A DNA stretch of 64,000 nt from UBA1447 sp002329225. GTDB taxonomy: Bacteria > Bacillota > Clostridia > Oscillospirales > Acutalibacteraceae. The translations under genes and the position numbers were made by a program. Every line of letters starts with the position of its first letter. The first letter of the stretch is position 1. Location of the stretch: contig JBMNVN010000004.1 of NCBI GenBank assembly GCA_050946835.1, forward strand, positions 124,001 through 188,000, given 5' to 3'. Positions 25,466 to 34,326 of the stretch are shown piece after piece. The notes beneath the pieces are model-generated. The model was not told where the DNA came from, did no database searches, and saw only the letters and a list, made by a program, of their open reading frames with translations.

Positions 25466-28210
25466 ATGAGTTTTTTGAAAAAGATTTTCGGAGATTACTC
25501 AACAAAAGAAATAAAAAGAATACTGCCCCTGAGGGACAAAACTCTTGCTCTGGAAGAAACCTGCTCAAAGCTCAGCGATGATGAGCTGAGGGCCAAAACC
25601 CCGGAGTTCAGGGAGCGCCTTGCAAAAGGCGAAACCCTTGACGACATTTTGCCCGAAGCTTTTGCCGTTTGCCGGGAAGCTTCCTGGCGGGTGCTGGGCA
25701 TGAAGCACTTCCCCGTGCAGGTTGTGGGCGGTATCATTCTTCATCAGGGCAGAATTGCCGAGATGAAAACGGGTGAGGGTAAGACTCTGGTCGCCACTTT
25801 GCCCGCTTACCTTAACGGGCTGACCGGTCAGGGCGTACACATTGTTACGGTCAACGACTACCTTGCCCGTCGTGACAGCGAGTGGATGGGTAAGGTGTAC
25901 CGCTTTTTGGGGCTTACCGTAGGGCTTATCATTCACGAGAAAGAAAATGATGAGCGGCGGGAGGCCTATTTGGCGGACATTACCTACGGTACAAACAACG
26001 AAATGGGCTTTGACTATTTGAGGGACAACATGGTGCCCTACAAAGAACAAAAGGTTCAGCGGGGCCATGTATTTGCCATTGTTGACGAGGTGGACTCCAT
26101 ACTTATTGACGAGGCGAGAACCCCTTTGATTATATCAGGTAAAGGGGACCAGTCCACAGAGCTTTACCGCATGGCAAACTCCTTTGCCAGAACTTTGACT
26201 ATGGCCAAGGTTAAAGAAATTAACGAAAAGGAAAACGCCGAAGATATAGCCCAAGGGGACTATATCGTAGACGAAAAGGCCCGCACGGCCACCCTCGCCA
26301 AAAGCGGTGTTGAAAAGGCGGAAGAGTTCTTTAATCTGGAAAACCTCATGGATGCCGAAAACATGACCATACAGCACCATATAAATCAGGCAATCAAGGC
26401 TATCGGGGTTATGCAGCGGGATATTGACTACGTGGTTAAAGACGGCGAGGTGCTCATTGTTGACGAGTTCACCGGCCGTATTATGCTCGGGCGCCGCTAT
26501 AACGAGGGGCTCCATCAGGCTATTGAAGCTAAAGAAGGCGTTGCCGTTGAACACGAAAGCAAAACTCTGGCAACAATAACCTTCCAGAACTATTTCAGGC
26601 TTTACAAAAAACTTTCCGGCATGACGGGTACCGCCATGACGGAAAGCGCCGAATTCCAGGAGATATACAAGCTTGACGTGGTTGAAGTCCCCACCAATAA
26701 ACCGATGATAAGGGAAGATTTGCCGGACGCGGTTTATAAAACGGAAAGGGCTAAATTCAACGCCGTAATAGAACAAATTCAGCAGTGCCACGAAATAGGC
26801 CAGCCGGTACTGGTGGGTACGGTATCCATTGAAAAGTCCGAACAGCTCAGCGCTCTGCTGAAAAAACAGGGCATAAAGCATGAGGTGCTCAACGCCAAGT
26901 TTAACGACAAAGAGGCGGAAATAGTCGCCCAGGCCGGCAAATTCGGGGCCGTCACCATCGCCACCAACATGGCGGGACGCGGTACGGATATTATGCTCGG
27001 AGGCAACTCCGAATATCTTGCCAAAACCGAAATGCGCCGTATGGGTTATTCTGAAGAGTTAATAGCCGAAGCGGACGGTCATGCCGATACGGACGATGAA
27101 GAACTTATAAAAGCAAGGGAAGATTTTAACCGCCTAAACGAAAAATACCGTGTCCAAACTGCGGAGGAAAGAGACAAGGTTAGGGAAGCCGGCGGTCTCT
27201 TTATAGCGGGTACCGAAAGGCACGAATCCCGCCGTATTGATAATCAACTGCGCGGCCGTGCCGGCAGACAGGGGGACCCGGGGCAAAGCCGTTTTTATCT
27301 GTCCCTGGATGACGACCTTATGCGCCTGTTCGGCGGGGAGAGAATGACAAGAGTAATGGAGATGCTAAACGCTCCGGAAGATATGCCTATTGAGAATAAA
27401 ATAATCACAAATTCCATTGAAAGCGCTCAGAAAAAAATCGAAGGGCGCAACTTTGCCTCCCGTAAAAGCGTGCTGCAATTTGACGATGTAATGAACCGTC
27501 AGAGAGAACTTATTTACGGCCAGCGCAACAGAGTTCTGGAAGGGGAAGACCTCAAGCTGTATATCCTCAACATGCTGGAAGATACCGTAAACGACGCGGT
27601 GGACTTTTACTGTTCTTCGGCAATTCACTCCGACGAGTGGAACATTGACGGTCTCAGAGAAAAATTTTTGGGCTGGCTATGTTCCGAAAAGGACTTTCTC
27701 GGTGATATTGACCGGGAAGAAGTTCGGGAACTGCTCCTTGAGCGGGGACGCACCCTTTATGATGAAAGGGAAAAAGAGTTCGGTCTGGATGAAGACGGAT
27801 TACCTTTAATGCGTAAGCTTGAAAACTATATACTTTTACACAATGTGGACACCAAGTGGATGGATCACATTGATGCAATGGAAGAACTCAAGAGGGGCAT
27901 CGGTCTCCGGGCATACGGTCAGCAAGACCCCGTTGTAGCCTACCGGCAGGAAAGCTACGATATGTTTGACGAGATGAGCACCTCTATCCGGGAAGATACG
28001 GTGCGTCAGATGCTCACAATACGTATCCGCAGTGAAAAGGATACAAAACGAGAACAGGCGGCGAAAATAACTTCCACCAGCGGAGCTTCCGACGGGAGTG
28101 AAAAAGGCAGAACGGTCAAAAAAGGCAAAAAGATAGGCCCCAACCAACCCTGCCCCTGTGGGAGCGGAGAAAAATATAAGCACTGCTGCGGGGATGTAAG
28201 AAAGAACTGA
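25466..28210 (+). CDS. secA: Preprotein translocase ATPase SecA
   Basis: Motor of the Sec export pathway. 914 residues. Walker A MKTGEGKT at residues 99-106, then VTVNDYLARRD, Walker B VDEVDSILIDEARTPLIISG, the preprotein cross-linking domain (about 230-370), and the second helicase half with TNMAGRGTDIMLGG and RGRAGRQGDPG. The C-terminus has the complete zinc finger CPCGSGEKYKHCC (about residue 895), which binds SecB or ribosomes in other bacteria. Monocistronic or co-transcribed with the peptidase gene 42 bases downstream. Confidence 0.98.
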   Translation: MSFLKKIFGDYSTKEIKRILPLRDKTLALEETCSKLSDDELRAKTPEFRERLAKGETLDDILPEAFAVCREASWRVLGMKHFPVQVVGGIILHQGRIAEMKTGEGKTLVATLPAYLNGLTGQGVHIVTVNDYLARRDSEWMGKVYRFLGLTVGLIIHEKENDERREAYLADITYGTNNEMGFDYLRDNMVPYKEQKVQRGHVFAIVDEVDSILIDEARTPLIISGKGDQSTELYRMANSFARTLTMAKVKEINEKENAEDIAQGDYIVDEKARTATLAKSGVEKAEEFFNLENLMDAENMTIQHHINQAIKAIGVMQRDIDYVVKDGEVLIVDEFTGRIMLGRRYNEGLHQAIEAKEGVAVEHESKTLATITFQNYFRLYKKLSGMTGTAMTESAEFQEIYKLDVVEVPTNKPMIREDLPDAVYKTERAKFNAVIEQIQQCHEIGQPVLVGTVSIEKSEQLSALLKKQGIKHEVLNAKFNDKEAEIVAQAGKFGAVTIATNMAGRGTDIMLGGNSEYLAKTEMRRMGYSEELIAEADGHADTDDEELIKAREDFNRLNEKYRVQTAEERDKVREAGGLFIAGTERHESRRIDNQLRGRAGRQGDPGQSRFYLSLDDDLMRLFGGERMTRVMEMLNAPEDMPIENKIITNSIESAQKKIEGRNFASRKSVLQFDDVMNRQRELIYGQRNRVLEGEDLKLYILNMLEDTVNDAVDFYCSSAIHSDEWNIDGLREKFLGWLCSEKDFLGDIDREEVRELLLERGRTLYDEREKEFGLDEDGLPLMRKLENYILLHNVDTKWMDHIDAMEELKRGIGLRAYGQQDPVVAYRQESYDMFDEMSTSIREDTVRQMLTIRIRSEKDTKREQAAKITSTSGASDGSEKGRTVKKGKKIGPNQPCPCGSGEKYKHCCGDVRKN

Positions 28211-28252
28211 CATTAAAATAAAATGATTCACTAATTAAGGGAGGAAGAAAAA

Positions 28253-29491
28253 ATGTCAAAAAAGCTCTCACCCGAGCTCAAGCCTTCAACCATGGATTTT
28301 GTGGTAAAAGGCATTACCCACTGCTGCAAAACCTTTAAGAAGCGCTCTCCGGGCTCAAAGGTGGAACTTGAAGCCCAAAACCACTTTTCCAGAGAGGTCG
28401 GCCAATGGGCGGACTCGGTTACCATGGAAGCTTTTTCTCTGCACCCCCATGCCTTTCTGGGATTCTTTTCCATACCGGTCGTGCTTGCAACAGCAGGTTC
28501 CATAGTGTTTTTCTTTAACCGTTTTAACCCGTCAATGCTATTGTCGGTCGTTTCCTTTGCGCTTTTGTTCTTGGCAATGGTAATAACCTTTGCGGAATTT
28601 ATTTTTTACCGCGAATTTATCGACTTTCTTTTCCCGAAAGCGACTTCATATAACCTCTACGCCGTGCGTAAAGCTGAGGGCGAGGTTAAAAAACGGGTCA
28701 TCTTCGGCGGCCATGCGGACGCGCCTTGGGAATTTACTTATTTCAGACGGGGAGGGTTGCCGGTTGTTATTCCCGGATTTGTCGGCGCTATCGGCGGGGG
28801 AATAGTTTCCACCATAATAATCCTCATTTATATAATCTCAGGTACACCTGCCATTGAAGGTTTTTGGTCCGTTTTTTCTTTCGTCCTCCTCGCTCTTATT
28901 CCGTTTTTTCTTATTTTTGCTTTCTTTGTAAACTGGAAAGTTGTCTGCGACGGAGCAAACGATAACCTTTCCGCCTGCTATGCCTCTATGGCAATAATGA
29001 AAGAATTGGCTGAAAATGATATCCGCTTTGAAAACACGGAAGTCTGCTGCCTGATAACAGGGTCGGAGGAAGCCGGGTTGCGGGGTGCCAAGGCTTTTTG
29101 CAAAAAACACGGCGACAAGCTCAAACAAGCGGATACAATCTTTATCCCCTTTGAAGTTCTGAGGGAAACGCAGCATCTCACCGTCTATAACCGCGACCTG
29201 AACGGCACGGTACGCTGCGACAAAGAGCTGATTGACCTCTTGCTTTCGGTAGGCAATAAACTCGACATTCCGCTTAAATGCACCCCCATACCCCTGGGCG
29301 CTACGGATGCCGCCGCTTTTGCTCAGGCGGGACTCCGTGCTGCACCGATTGGCGGTTCCGACGACAAACCTCAGCCTTACTATCACACCCGCCTTGACAG
29401 CTATGATAATATCAGCCCGGAATGCATAGAGAAAGCTATTCAAATCGGCCTTGAGACCGCTTTCGTCTTCGATGCCGGAGAAAAAGCCTGA
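28253..29491 (+). CDS. Membrane-embedded M28-family zinc peptidase
   Basis: 412 residues. The M28 metal ligands are all visible: His in FGGHADAPWE (about 152), Asp in GANDNLSA (235), Glu pair in TGSEEAGLRG (271), Asp in LGATDAAAFAQAG (352) and His in YYHTRLDSYDNI (377). Two transmembrane helices precede the catalytic part (about 62-82 and 85-112). Two more (about 165-195 and 200-222) interrupt it between the first His and the Asp, so the active site should face the same side in both halves. Substrates of this family are peptides, but the natural target is unknown. AGGGAGG precedes the ATG. Confidence 0.85.
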   Translation: MSKKLSPELKPSTMDFVVKGITHCCKTFKKRSPGSKVELEAQNHFSREVGQWADSVTMEAFSLHPHAFLGFFSIPVVLATAGSIVFFFNRFNPSMLLSVVSFALLFLAMVITFAEFIFYREFIDFLFPKATSYNLYAVRKAEGEVKKRVIFGGHADAPWEFTYFRRGGLPVVIPGFVGAIGGGIVSTIIILIYIISGTPAIEGFWSVFSFVLLALIPFFLIFAFFVNWKVVCDGANDNLSACYASMAIMKELAENDIRFENTEVCCLITGSEEAGLRGAKAFCKKHGDKLKQADTIFIPFEVLRETQHLTVYNRDLNGTVRCDKELIDLLLSVGNKLDIPLKCTPIPLGATDAAAFAQAGLRAAPIGGSDDKPQPYYHTRLDSYDNISPECIEKAIQIGLETAFVFDAGEKA

Positions 29492-29554
29492 CAAAATTTA
29501 CTTTCATCGGAGAAGGCTGTGCAGAAAACCGTAATTGAACCCGGCGGTAAAAAC

Positions 29555-30352
29555 ATGCAATACTGGCGGGATATATGGCGCTACCGGGGACTGGCTGCGA
29601 ATCTGGCCCGTCGGGATATTATTGTACGCTACAAACAGACTTTAATCGGGCCGGGCTGGGCCGTAATTAATCCCCTTGTGCAAATGGTTATTATGAGCTT
29701 TATTTTCGGCACAGTTGCAAAGCTGCCATCTGACGGGAACGCTCCCTATCAGGTTATGGTTTATACCGGCCTTATTGCCTGGAACCTTTTTGCCCGAGGG
29801 CTGACTGTTGCCTCCTCTACCTTTATTTCCAATGCGGATTTATTAAAAAAAGTGTACTTCCCTCGTCTTATTGCACCTTTAGGACAGTCGGCCGCTCTGC
29901 TTGCCGACTGTCTGATTTCTTTAATCATACTTTTTGTACTCATGGGCTTCTACCGCTTTGCTCCGCCGTGGCAAAGGTTGATTTTTTTACCTCTCTTAAT
30001 ATTTCTTACTTTGCTTTTAGGTTTTTCCGCCGGGCTTTTTTTAGCGCCGTCCAACATACGCAATAGGGATTTAAACCAGATAATCCCCTTTTTGCTGCAG
30101 GTCGGGCAGTATGTTACTCCGGTTGTGTACTCCTTTGCTTATGTTACTTCAACCATGTCCCGCAAAGCGGCTTTGCTCTATATACTAAACCCCGCCGCCG
30201 GGGTCATCAATGCATTTAAGTGGTGTCTCCTCCCGGAAAACAGCTTTCACCTGCCCTCATTTTTAATTTCTCTCATCTGGATAAGTCTTTTGCTTCCCCT
30301 CGGCATTCTGCGTTTCCGCAAAGGGGAACGCACTTTTGCCGATTTGGTTTAA
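29555..30352 (+). CDS. ABC-2 type exporter permease (polysaccharide/teichoic acid type)
   Basis: 265 residues with about six membrane helices. The N-terminal WRDIWRYRGLAANLARRDIIVRYKQTLIGPGWAVINPL is the hallmark of Wzm/TagG permeases. Start: ATG 29555, preceded by GGCGGTAAAAA. A GTG at 29519 with GGAG upstream would add 12 residues and remains possible. It is 13 bases upstream of its ATPase. Unlike most such exporters, no glycosyltransferase genes are near, so the exported glycan must be made elsewhere. Confidence 0.92.
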   Translation: MQYWRDIWRYRGLAANLARRDIIVRYKQTLIGPGWAVINPLVQMVIMSFIFGTVAKLPSDGNAPYQVMVYTGLIAWNLFARGLTVASSTFISNADLLKKVYFPRLIAPLGQSAALLADCLISLIILFVLMGFYRFAPPWQRLIFLPLLIFLTLLLGFSAGLFLAPSNIRNRDLNQIIPFLLQVGQYVTPVVYSFAYVTSTMSRKAALLYILNPAAGVINAFKWCLLPENSFHLPSFLISLIWISLLLPLGILRFRKGERTFADLV

Positions 30353-30364
30353 AGGGGGATTAAA

Positions 30365-31606
30365 ATGACTGACAGACCGGTTGTTATAAAGGCGGAGGGA
30401 ATCGGCAAAAGGTATGTAATCAGGCACAAACGGGAGCGGCTCTCAAACTCTAAATTTAAGGAACGCCCGGCAAATGTTTTTAAGCGGGAAAGCCGGGAAG
30501 ATTTTTTTGCACTCAAAGACGTTTCTTTTGAAATACATCGGGGGGAACGGGTAGGCATCATCGGCAAAAACGGGGCGGGGAAGTCCACTCTGTTAAAACT
30601 GCTCTCCCGCATAACGGAACCCACATACGGACGTATTGAACTGACGGGTAAGGTTTCTTCCATGTTGGAGGTGGGCACCGGTTTCAGCCCGGAACTTACC
30701 GGCAGAGAAAACATTTATTTAAACGGCGCTGTTTTAGGGATGTCAAAAAAAGAGGTTGACGAAAAATTTGAAAAGATAGTGGAGTTTTCCGAAATCGGAC
30801 GCTTTTTAGACACACCGGTTAAACGTTACTCCAGCGGAATGTATGTGCGTCTGGCTTTTTCAGTAGCCTCCCATCTGGAGCCGGATATTTTAATTATTGA
30901 TGAAGTTCTGGCAGTAGGTGACCAAAAATTCAGGCAAAAAAGTCTTGACAGAATGAAAGAAATAGCCTCCAACGGTAAAACCGTCCTCTGTGTCAGCCAT
31001 CAGATGAATGTTATCAGGGACCTCTGCGACAGGGTGATTGTGCTCCGGGAAGGACGGATAGTTTTTGACGGCGGCACGGAAGAGGGCATAAAATTTTATA
31101 CGGAAGAAATTAAAAGCTGCGGGCAGGAGTTTTTCGACCTTCGGGAAAGCAAGCGGCCGCACTTTGTAAAAGTCCGCACTCCCGCCGAAAGCATAAGCAT
31201 TTTAAACGAAAATGAAAGGGCTGCGGGAACCGACAAAAGCCTTAAATTTACCCTGCGCTGGAAAGCCCTCGATGACCTTCAAAAGGTAAAACTGCGCCTG
31301 GTTGTCCGTTTTGCCGACGAAACAAACGCCGGGATTGCCCTTTCAGACGCAATATGCGACGCCGAAAAAAACAAAACTTATGAGCATACTTTCAGTTTTG
31401 ATACCTCCAACCTTTTTCCGGGTGACTATTCCGCCGCCATTACCTTGTACCAAAGCGATTCTCAAGGCGGGTCCGACTACCTGGACCATGTGGATAAGGC
31501 CTTAACTTTTACCGTATATGAATTGCAAGGTCGTGACAAATCCGTTATTTACAACCACCAATTCTGGGGACATGTGCGTCTTGCAGACCTTGTTGTAACG
31601 GAATGA
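30365..31606 (+). CDS. ABC exporter ATP-binding subunit with C-terminal Wzt-like cargo-binding domain
   Basis: 413 residues; partner of the preceding permease. Walker A GKNGAGKST (about residue 67), signature YSSGMYVRLAFS (about 155), Walker B LIIDEVLAVGD (about 176), H-loop SHQ. The Wzt/TagH-specific segment RITEPTYGRIELTGKVSSMLEVGTGFSPELTGREN is present. Residues 250-413 are a separate beta-rich domain like the Wzt C-terminal carbohydrate-binding domain, which recognises a terminal cap on the O-chain in Gram-negatives. This suggests cap-dependent export of a surface polysaccharide. Confidence 0.92.
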   Translation: MTDRPVVIKAEGIGKRYVIRHKRERLSNSKFKERPANVFKRESREDFFALKDVSFEIHRGERVGIIGKNGAGKSTLLKLLSRITEPTYGRIELTGKVSSMLEVGTGFSPELTGRENIYLNGAVLGMSKKEVDEKFEKIVEFSEIGRFLDTPVKRYSSGMYVRLAFSVASHLEPDILIIDEVLAVGDQKFRQKSLDRMKEIASNGKTVLCVSHQMNVIRDLCDRVIVLREGRIVFDGGTEEGIKFYTEEIKSCGQEFFDLRESKRPHFVKVRTPAESISILNENERAAGTDKSLKFTLRWKALDDLQKVKLRLVVRFADETNAGIALSDAICDAEKNKTYEHTFSFDTSNLFPGDYSAAITLYQSDSQGGSDYLDHVDKALTFTVYELQGRDKSVIYNHQFWGHVRLADLVVTE

Positions 31607-31638
31607 TTATTCCGATGTTTGCTCATAAGTAAAAATGC

Positions 31639-31692
31639 CCCCGAAAGGGTATAATTTGTCCCCTTACGATAAGTTTTTATACCCCTTCGGGG
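31639..31692 (+). terminator. Long inverted repeat after the ABC exporter genes, probable terminator
   Basis: CCCCGAAAGGGTATAA (31639-31654) and TTATACCCCTTCGGGG (31677-31692) pair over 16 bp with one mismatch around a 22-base loop. The sequence after the stem is AT-rich but lacks a clean U-run, so termination is likely but not certain. Confidence 0.55.
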
Positions 31693-31724
31693 ATATTCTG
31701 TTAATTAATATTTTTCTAACGATA

Positions 31725-31770
31725 TTGTTAAGCAAAAATTCCACAATGTTGTTAAGCAAAATTTCCATAA
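31725..31770. repeat. Tandem 22-base imperfect repeat in the glyA upstream region
   Basis: TTGTTAAGCAAAAATTCCAC at 31725 recurs as TTGTTAAGCAAAATTTCCAT at 31749, a 24-base period with two or three differences. It lies about 30 bases upstream of the glyA promoter, a position suited to an activator or repressor site. Confidence 0.6.
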
Positions 31771-31801
31771 CAACTTGACGCCATCTTCGAACAAGGAATG
31801 T

Positions 31802-31831
31802 TTGACACCCCCTTTCTATGTATGGTAATAT
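31802..31831 (+). promoter_or_regulatory. Probable SigmaA promoter of glyA
   Basis: TTGACA (31802-31807), 18-base spacer, TAATAT (31826-31831). The transcript would start about 38 bases before the chosen glyA ATG, which is why a further upstream in-frame ATG at 31798 is rejected. Confidence 0.7.
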
Positions 31832-31875
31832 ACCGGCATATTTTTCAATGTTTTTTAAACGGAAGGATGATGAAA

Positions 31876-33126
31876 ATGTACGCCGATATGTTGGACAGCA
31901 TCGGTCTTGTGCGCCGGTATGACCCTGAGGTGGCGGAAGCTATGGAAAAAGAGCTTGCCCGCCAGCGCCGCAACCTGGAACTTATTGCCTCGGAAAACAT
32001 TGTAAGCCCCGCAGTTATGGCTGCCATGGGCAGTGTATTGACAAACAAATATGCGGAAGGCTACCCCGGCAAACGCTACTACGGCGGCTGCGAATGTGTG
32101 GACATAGCGGAAAATTTGGCTATTGAAAGAGCAAAAAAACTTTTCGGTGCGGACTGCGCAAACGTGCAGGCTCATTCGGGAGCCCAGGCTAACATGGCCG
32201 TTTACTCGGCATTCTTGAATCCGGGCGACGTGGTGCTTGGTATGAACCTGGCTCACGGCGGGCACTTAACCCACGGTTCCCCGGTCAATATGAGCGGTAT
32301 ACTCTATAAGTTTGTGCCTTACGGGGTAAACGATGACGGTTTTATCGACTACGACGCTTTAGCCGAACAGGCGGAAAAAACAAAACCCAAGATGATTGTC
32401 GCCGGTGCTTCAGCCTATCCCCGAATAATTGATTTTGAGCGAATCGGTAAAATTGCCAAGAGCGTGGGCGCATTTTTTATGGTGGATATGGCTCACATTG
32501 CCGGCCTTGTGGCGGCGGGACTCCATCCTTCACCTGTTCCCTACGCCGATGTTGTAACGACCACCACTCACAAAACCCTGCGGGGGCCGAGGGGCGGTTT
32601 GATCCTGAGCAAAGAAGAACACGGCCAGGCAATAAATAAATCAATTTTCCCGGGCAATCAGGGCGGCCCCCTGATGCATACCATTGCCGCAAAAGCGGTG
32701 TGCTTCGGCGAGGCGCTGCAGCCCTCGTTCAAAGAATATCAGAGCAGAATTATTGCCAACAGCAAAGCGTTAGCAAAAGGGCTCTCAGACAGAGGAATCA
32801 AACTCGTTTCCGGCGGCACGGATAACCACATGATGCTTGTGGATTTAACCAACATAAATATTACCGGTAAAGAGCTTGAACATCGCCTTGATGAGGTTTA
32901 CATCACCGCCAACAAAAACGCTATCCCGAACGATCCCCGCTCACCCTTTATTACCAGCGGCATACGTTTAGGCACGCCGGCGATTACCTCAAGAGGTCTG
33001 AACGAAGCGGATATGGAAAAGATAGCGGAACTCATTTGGCTTGCCGGTACGGATTTTGAAAACAGTGCCGATAAAATCCGTGAAGAAGTGAACGCTATCT
33101 GCAAAAAATATCCACTGTACGAATAG
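31876..33126 (+). CDS. glyA: Serine hydroxymethyltransferase
   Basis: PLP enzyme that interconverts serine and glycine while loading C1 units on tetrahydrofolate. 416 residues from the ATG at 31876, with GGAAGG 9 bases upstream. Family motifs: LIASENIVSPAV near the N-terminus, YAEGYPGKRYYGGCE, HGGHLTHGSPVN, and the Schiff-base Lys in VTTTTHKTLRGPRGG (Lys about residue 231). It is a single-gene unit with its own promoter and terminator. Confidence 0.97.
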   Translation: MYADMLDSIGLVRRYDPEVAEAMEKELARQRRNLELIASENIVSPAVMAAMGSVLTNKYAEGYPGKRYYGGCECVDIAENLAIERAKKLFGADCANVQAHSGAQANMAVYSAFLNPGDVVLGMNLAHGGHLTHGSPVNMSGILYKFVPYGVNDDGFIDYDALAEQAEKTKPKMIVAGASAYPRIIDFERIGKIAKSVGAFFMVDMAHIAGLVAAGLHPSPVPYADVVTTTTHKTLRGPRGGLILSKEEHGQAINKSIFPGNQGGPLMHTIAAKAVCFGEALQPSFKEYQSRIIANSKALAKGLSDRGIKLVSGGTDNHMMLVDLTNINITGKELEHRLDEVYITANKNAIPNDPRSPFITSGIRLGTPAITSRGLNEADMEKIAELIWLAGTDFENSADKIREEVNAICKKYPLYE

Positions 33127-33147
33127 AGTTTGCCAATAAAATTTTAA

Positions 33148-33177
33148 CGGGGCGGAAAATTCCGCCCCGCTTTTTGT
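33148..33177 (+). terminator. Terminator of glyA
   Basis: CGGGGCGGAA / TTCCGCCCCG, a perfect palindromic stem (33148-33157 and 33160-33169) whose tip opens to a loop, followed by CTTTTTGTTTG. It may also slow transcription from the convergent birA gene. Confidence 0.88.
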
Positions 33178-33196
33178 TTGATTTTAGTTTTTAATC

Positions 33197-34009
33197 TTAA
33201 TAAGTTGTAACCAAACTCCACTCGCCGTCTTCTTCAATCTGCCCCGAGCGGATTACTTTAACGCCCTGTGCCGTTTCCACCACAAGACCTCCGTCGGGAG
33301 CGATGTCCAAAGCCTTTGCAGGTTCGGTATCATCTCCGGCGGTAATAAAAATATCATGGCCGACGGTGCAGGAAATGGCTTTTACGGCTTTTACATAGGG
33401 AGCGGGGAGGCCGTTGAGCATATCTTCCCTCAGGAGAAAACGGTCGAGGTTATTGATAATTTCCGCGCACAGCGGGCCTCTGGCAATCTGTCTGCCGTAA
33501 ACTGCCCGCAAAGACCCCGCTTTCTGGATTAGCTCCGGCGGGAACTCCCCTTCTTTTTGGTTTACATTTACGCCGATACCTATAATGGCGTGTGACAGCC
33601 TGTTGGTGGCGGTATCCGTCAAAAGTTTTGTCAAAACTCCGCCGATTTTTTTGCCGTTGATAATAATATCATTGGGCCATTTGATTTTTGCGGGGATTCC
33701 GCAGCAGGTCGCAATAGCTTCACAAACCGCCAGAGCGGCAACGGAGGCGGTTAAGCCGAGATTCTCCGTATTCGGCGGAATTTCTTTTACATAGGACATA
33801 TATATCCCTACCTTAGGCGGGGAATAAAAGCCCCTGCCCAAGCGGCCCAAACCGCCTGTCTGAGTTTCCGCAATAACTACCGTACCGTCCACAGCACCGC
33901 CCCTTACAAGGTCCGCAGTGTGCAGGTTGGTGGATAAAACGCTGTTTAAGAAAAACACGGGTTCCCCGCTTCTATTAAGGTGTTTTTCCATACTTTCCCG
34001 GTTAATCAT
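33197..34009 (-). CDS. birA: Biotin--[acetyl-CoA-carboxylase] ligase, without HTH domain
   Basis: Attaches biotin to carboxylase carrier proteins via biotinoyl-AMP. 270 residues. The ligase core has the biotin/ATP motif TGGLGRLGRGFYSPP (about residue 53), KWPNDIIINGKKIGGVL (about 107) and GIGVNVNQ. It lacks the N-terminal winged helix of bifunctional BirA and so should not be a repressor itself. The ATG at 34009 has GGAGG 5-6 bases upstream. Its promoter carries a short palindrome at the transcription start. Confidence 0.94.
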   Translation of the reverse strand: MINRESMEKHLNRSGEPVFFLNSVLSTNLHTADLVRGGAVDGTVVIAETQTGGLGRLGRGFYSPPKVGIYMSYVKEIPPNTENLGLTASVAALAVCEAIATCCGIPAKIKWPNDIIINGKKIGGVLTKLLTDTATNRLSHAIIGIGVNVNQKEGEFPPELIQKAGSLRAVYGRQIARGPLCAEIINNLDRFLLREDMLNGLPAPYVKAVKAISCTVGHDIFITAGDDTEPAKALDIAPDGGLVVETAQGVKVIRSGQIEEDGEWSLVTTY

Positions 34010-34032
34010 GGAGTACCTCCCGGTAATTTTTT

Positions 34033-34076
34033 ACACTATAGTGTTTCCATTATAACACGGGCACCGATTTTTTCAA
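34033..34076 (-). promoter_or_regulatory. birA promoter with palindromic site at the start of transcription
   Basis: Minus strand: TTGAAA (34071-34076), 16-base spacer, TATAAT (34049-34054), then the perfect 12-bp palindrome ACACTATAGTGT (34033-34044) over the predicted start point, about 25 bases before the ATG. Confidence 0.6.
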
Positions 34077-34129
34077 TTATTTTTCTCAGGCATTCGCACA
34101 ACCGTCACTGCCTTTTGGTCCCTACGGTC

Positions 34130-34159
34130 TTGACAAGGCTTTAAAATACGGGTTATAAT
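34130..34159 (+). promoter_or_regulatory. Promoter of tRNA-Pro
   Basis: TTGACA (34130-34135), 18-base spacer, TATAAT (34154-34159), 23 bases upstream of the tRNA. Confidence 0.8.
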
Positions 34160-34181
34160 CGGTGCCGTTGCACAAATATTT

Positions 34182-34258
34182 CGAGGCGTAGCTCAGTTTG
34201 GTAGAGTGCTTGGTTTGGGACCAAGATGCCGCAGGTTCAAGTCCTGTCGCCTCGACCA
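34182..34258 (+). tRNA. tRNA-Pro (anticodon TGG)
   Basis: Complete cloverleaf of 77 bases. Acceptor stem CGAGGCG / CGCCTCG with encoded ACCA end; anticodon stem CTTGG / CCAAG with loop TTTGGGA, anticodon TGG; T-arm GCAGG TTCAAGT CCTGT. It has its own promoter and terminator and is not part of a tRNA cluster. Confidence 0.97.
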
Positions 34259-34295
34259 AAAAACATCTTTTGATAAAATCAAAAGATGTTTTTTA
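34259..34295 (+). terminator. Terminator of tRNA-Pro, probably bidirectional
   Basis: AAAACATCTTTTGAT / ATCAAAAGATGTTTT pair over at least 15 bp around a 3-base loop, with A- and T-runs on both sides. It can also terminate the convergent gatB transcript, whose stop codon is at 34327. Confidence 0.88.
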
Positions 34296-34326
34296 ATGTC
34301 TTTTATCAACCTTTTAATCGAAACCG

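Noticed and set aside
34182..34258. tRNA-Pro as the attachment site of an integrative element
   Set aside because: No duplicated tRNA 3' end and no integrase were found up to 39.5 kb; kept only as a hint within the transfer finding.
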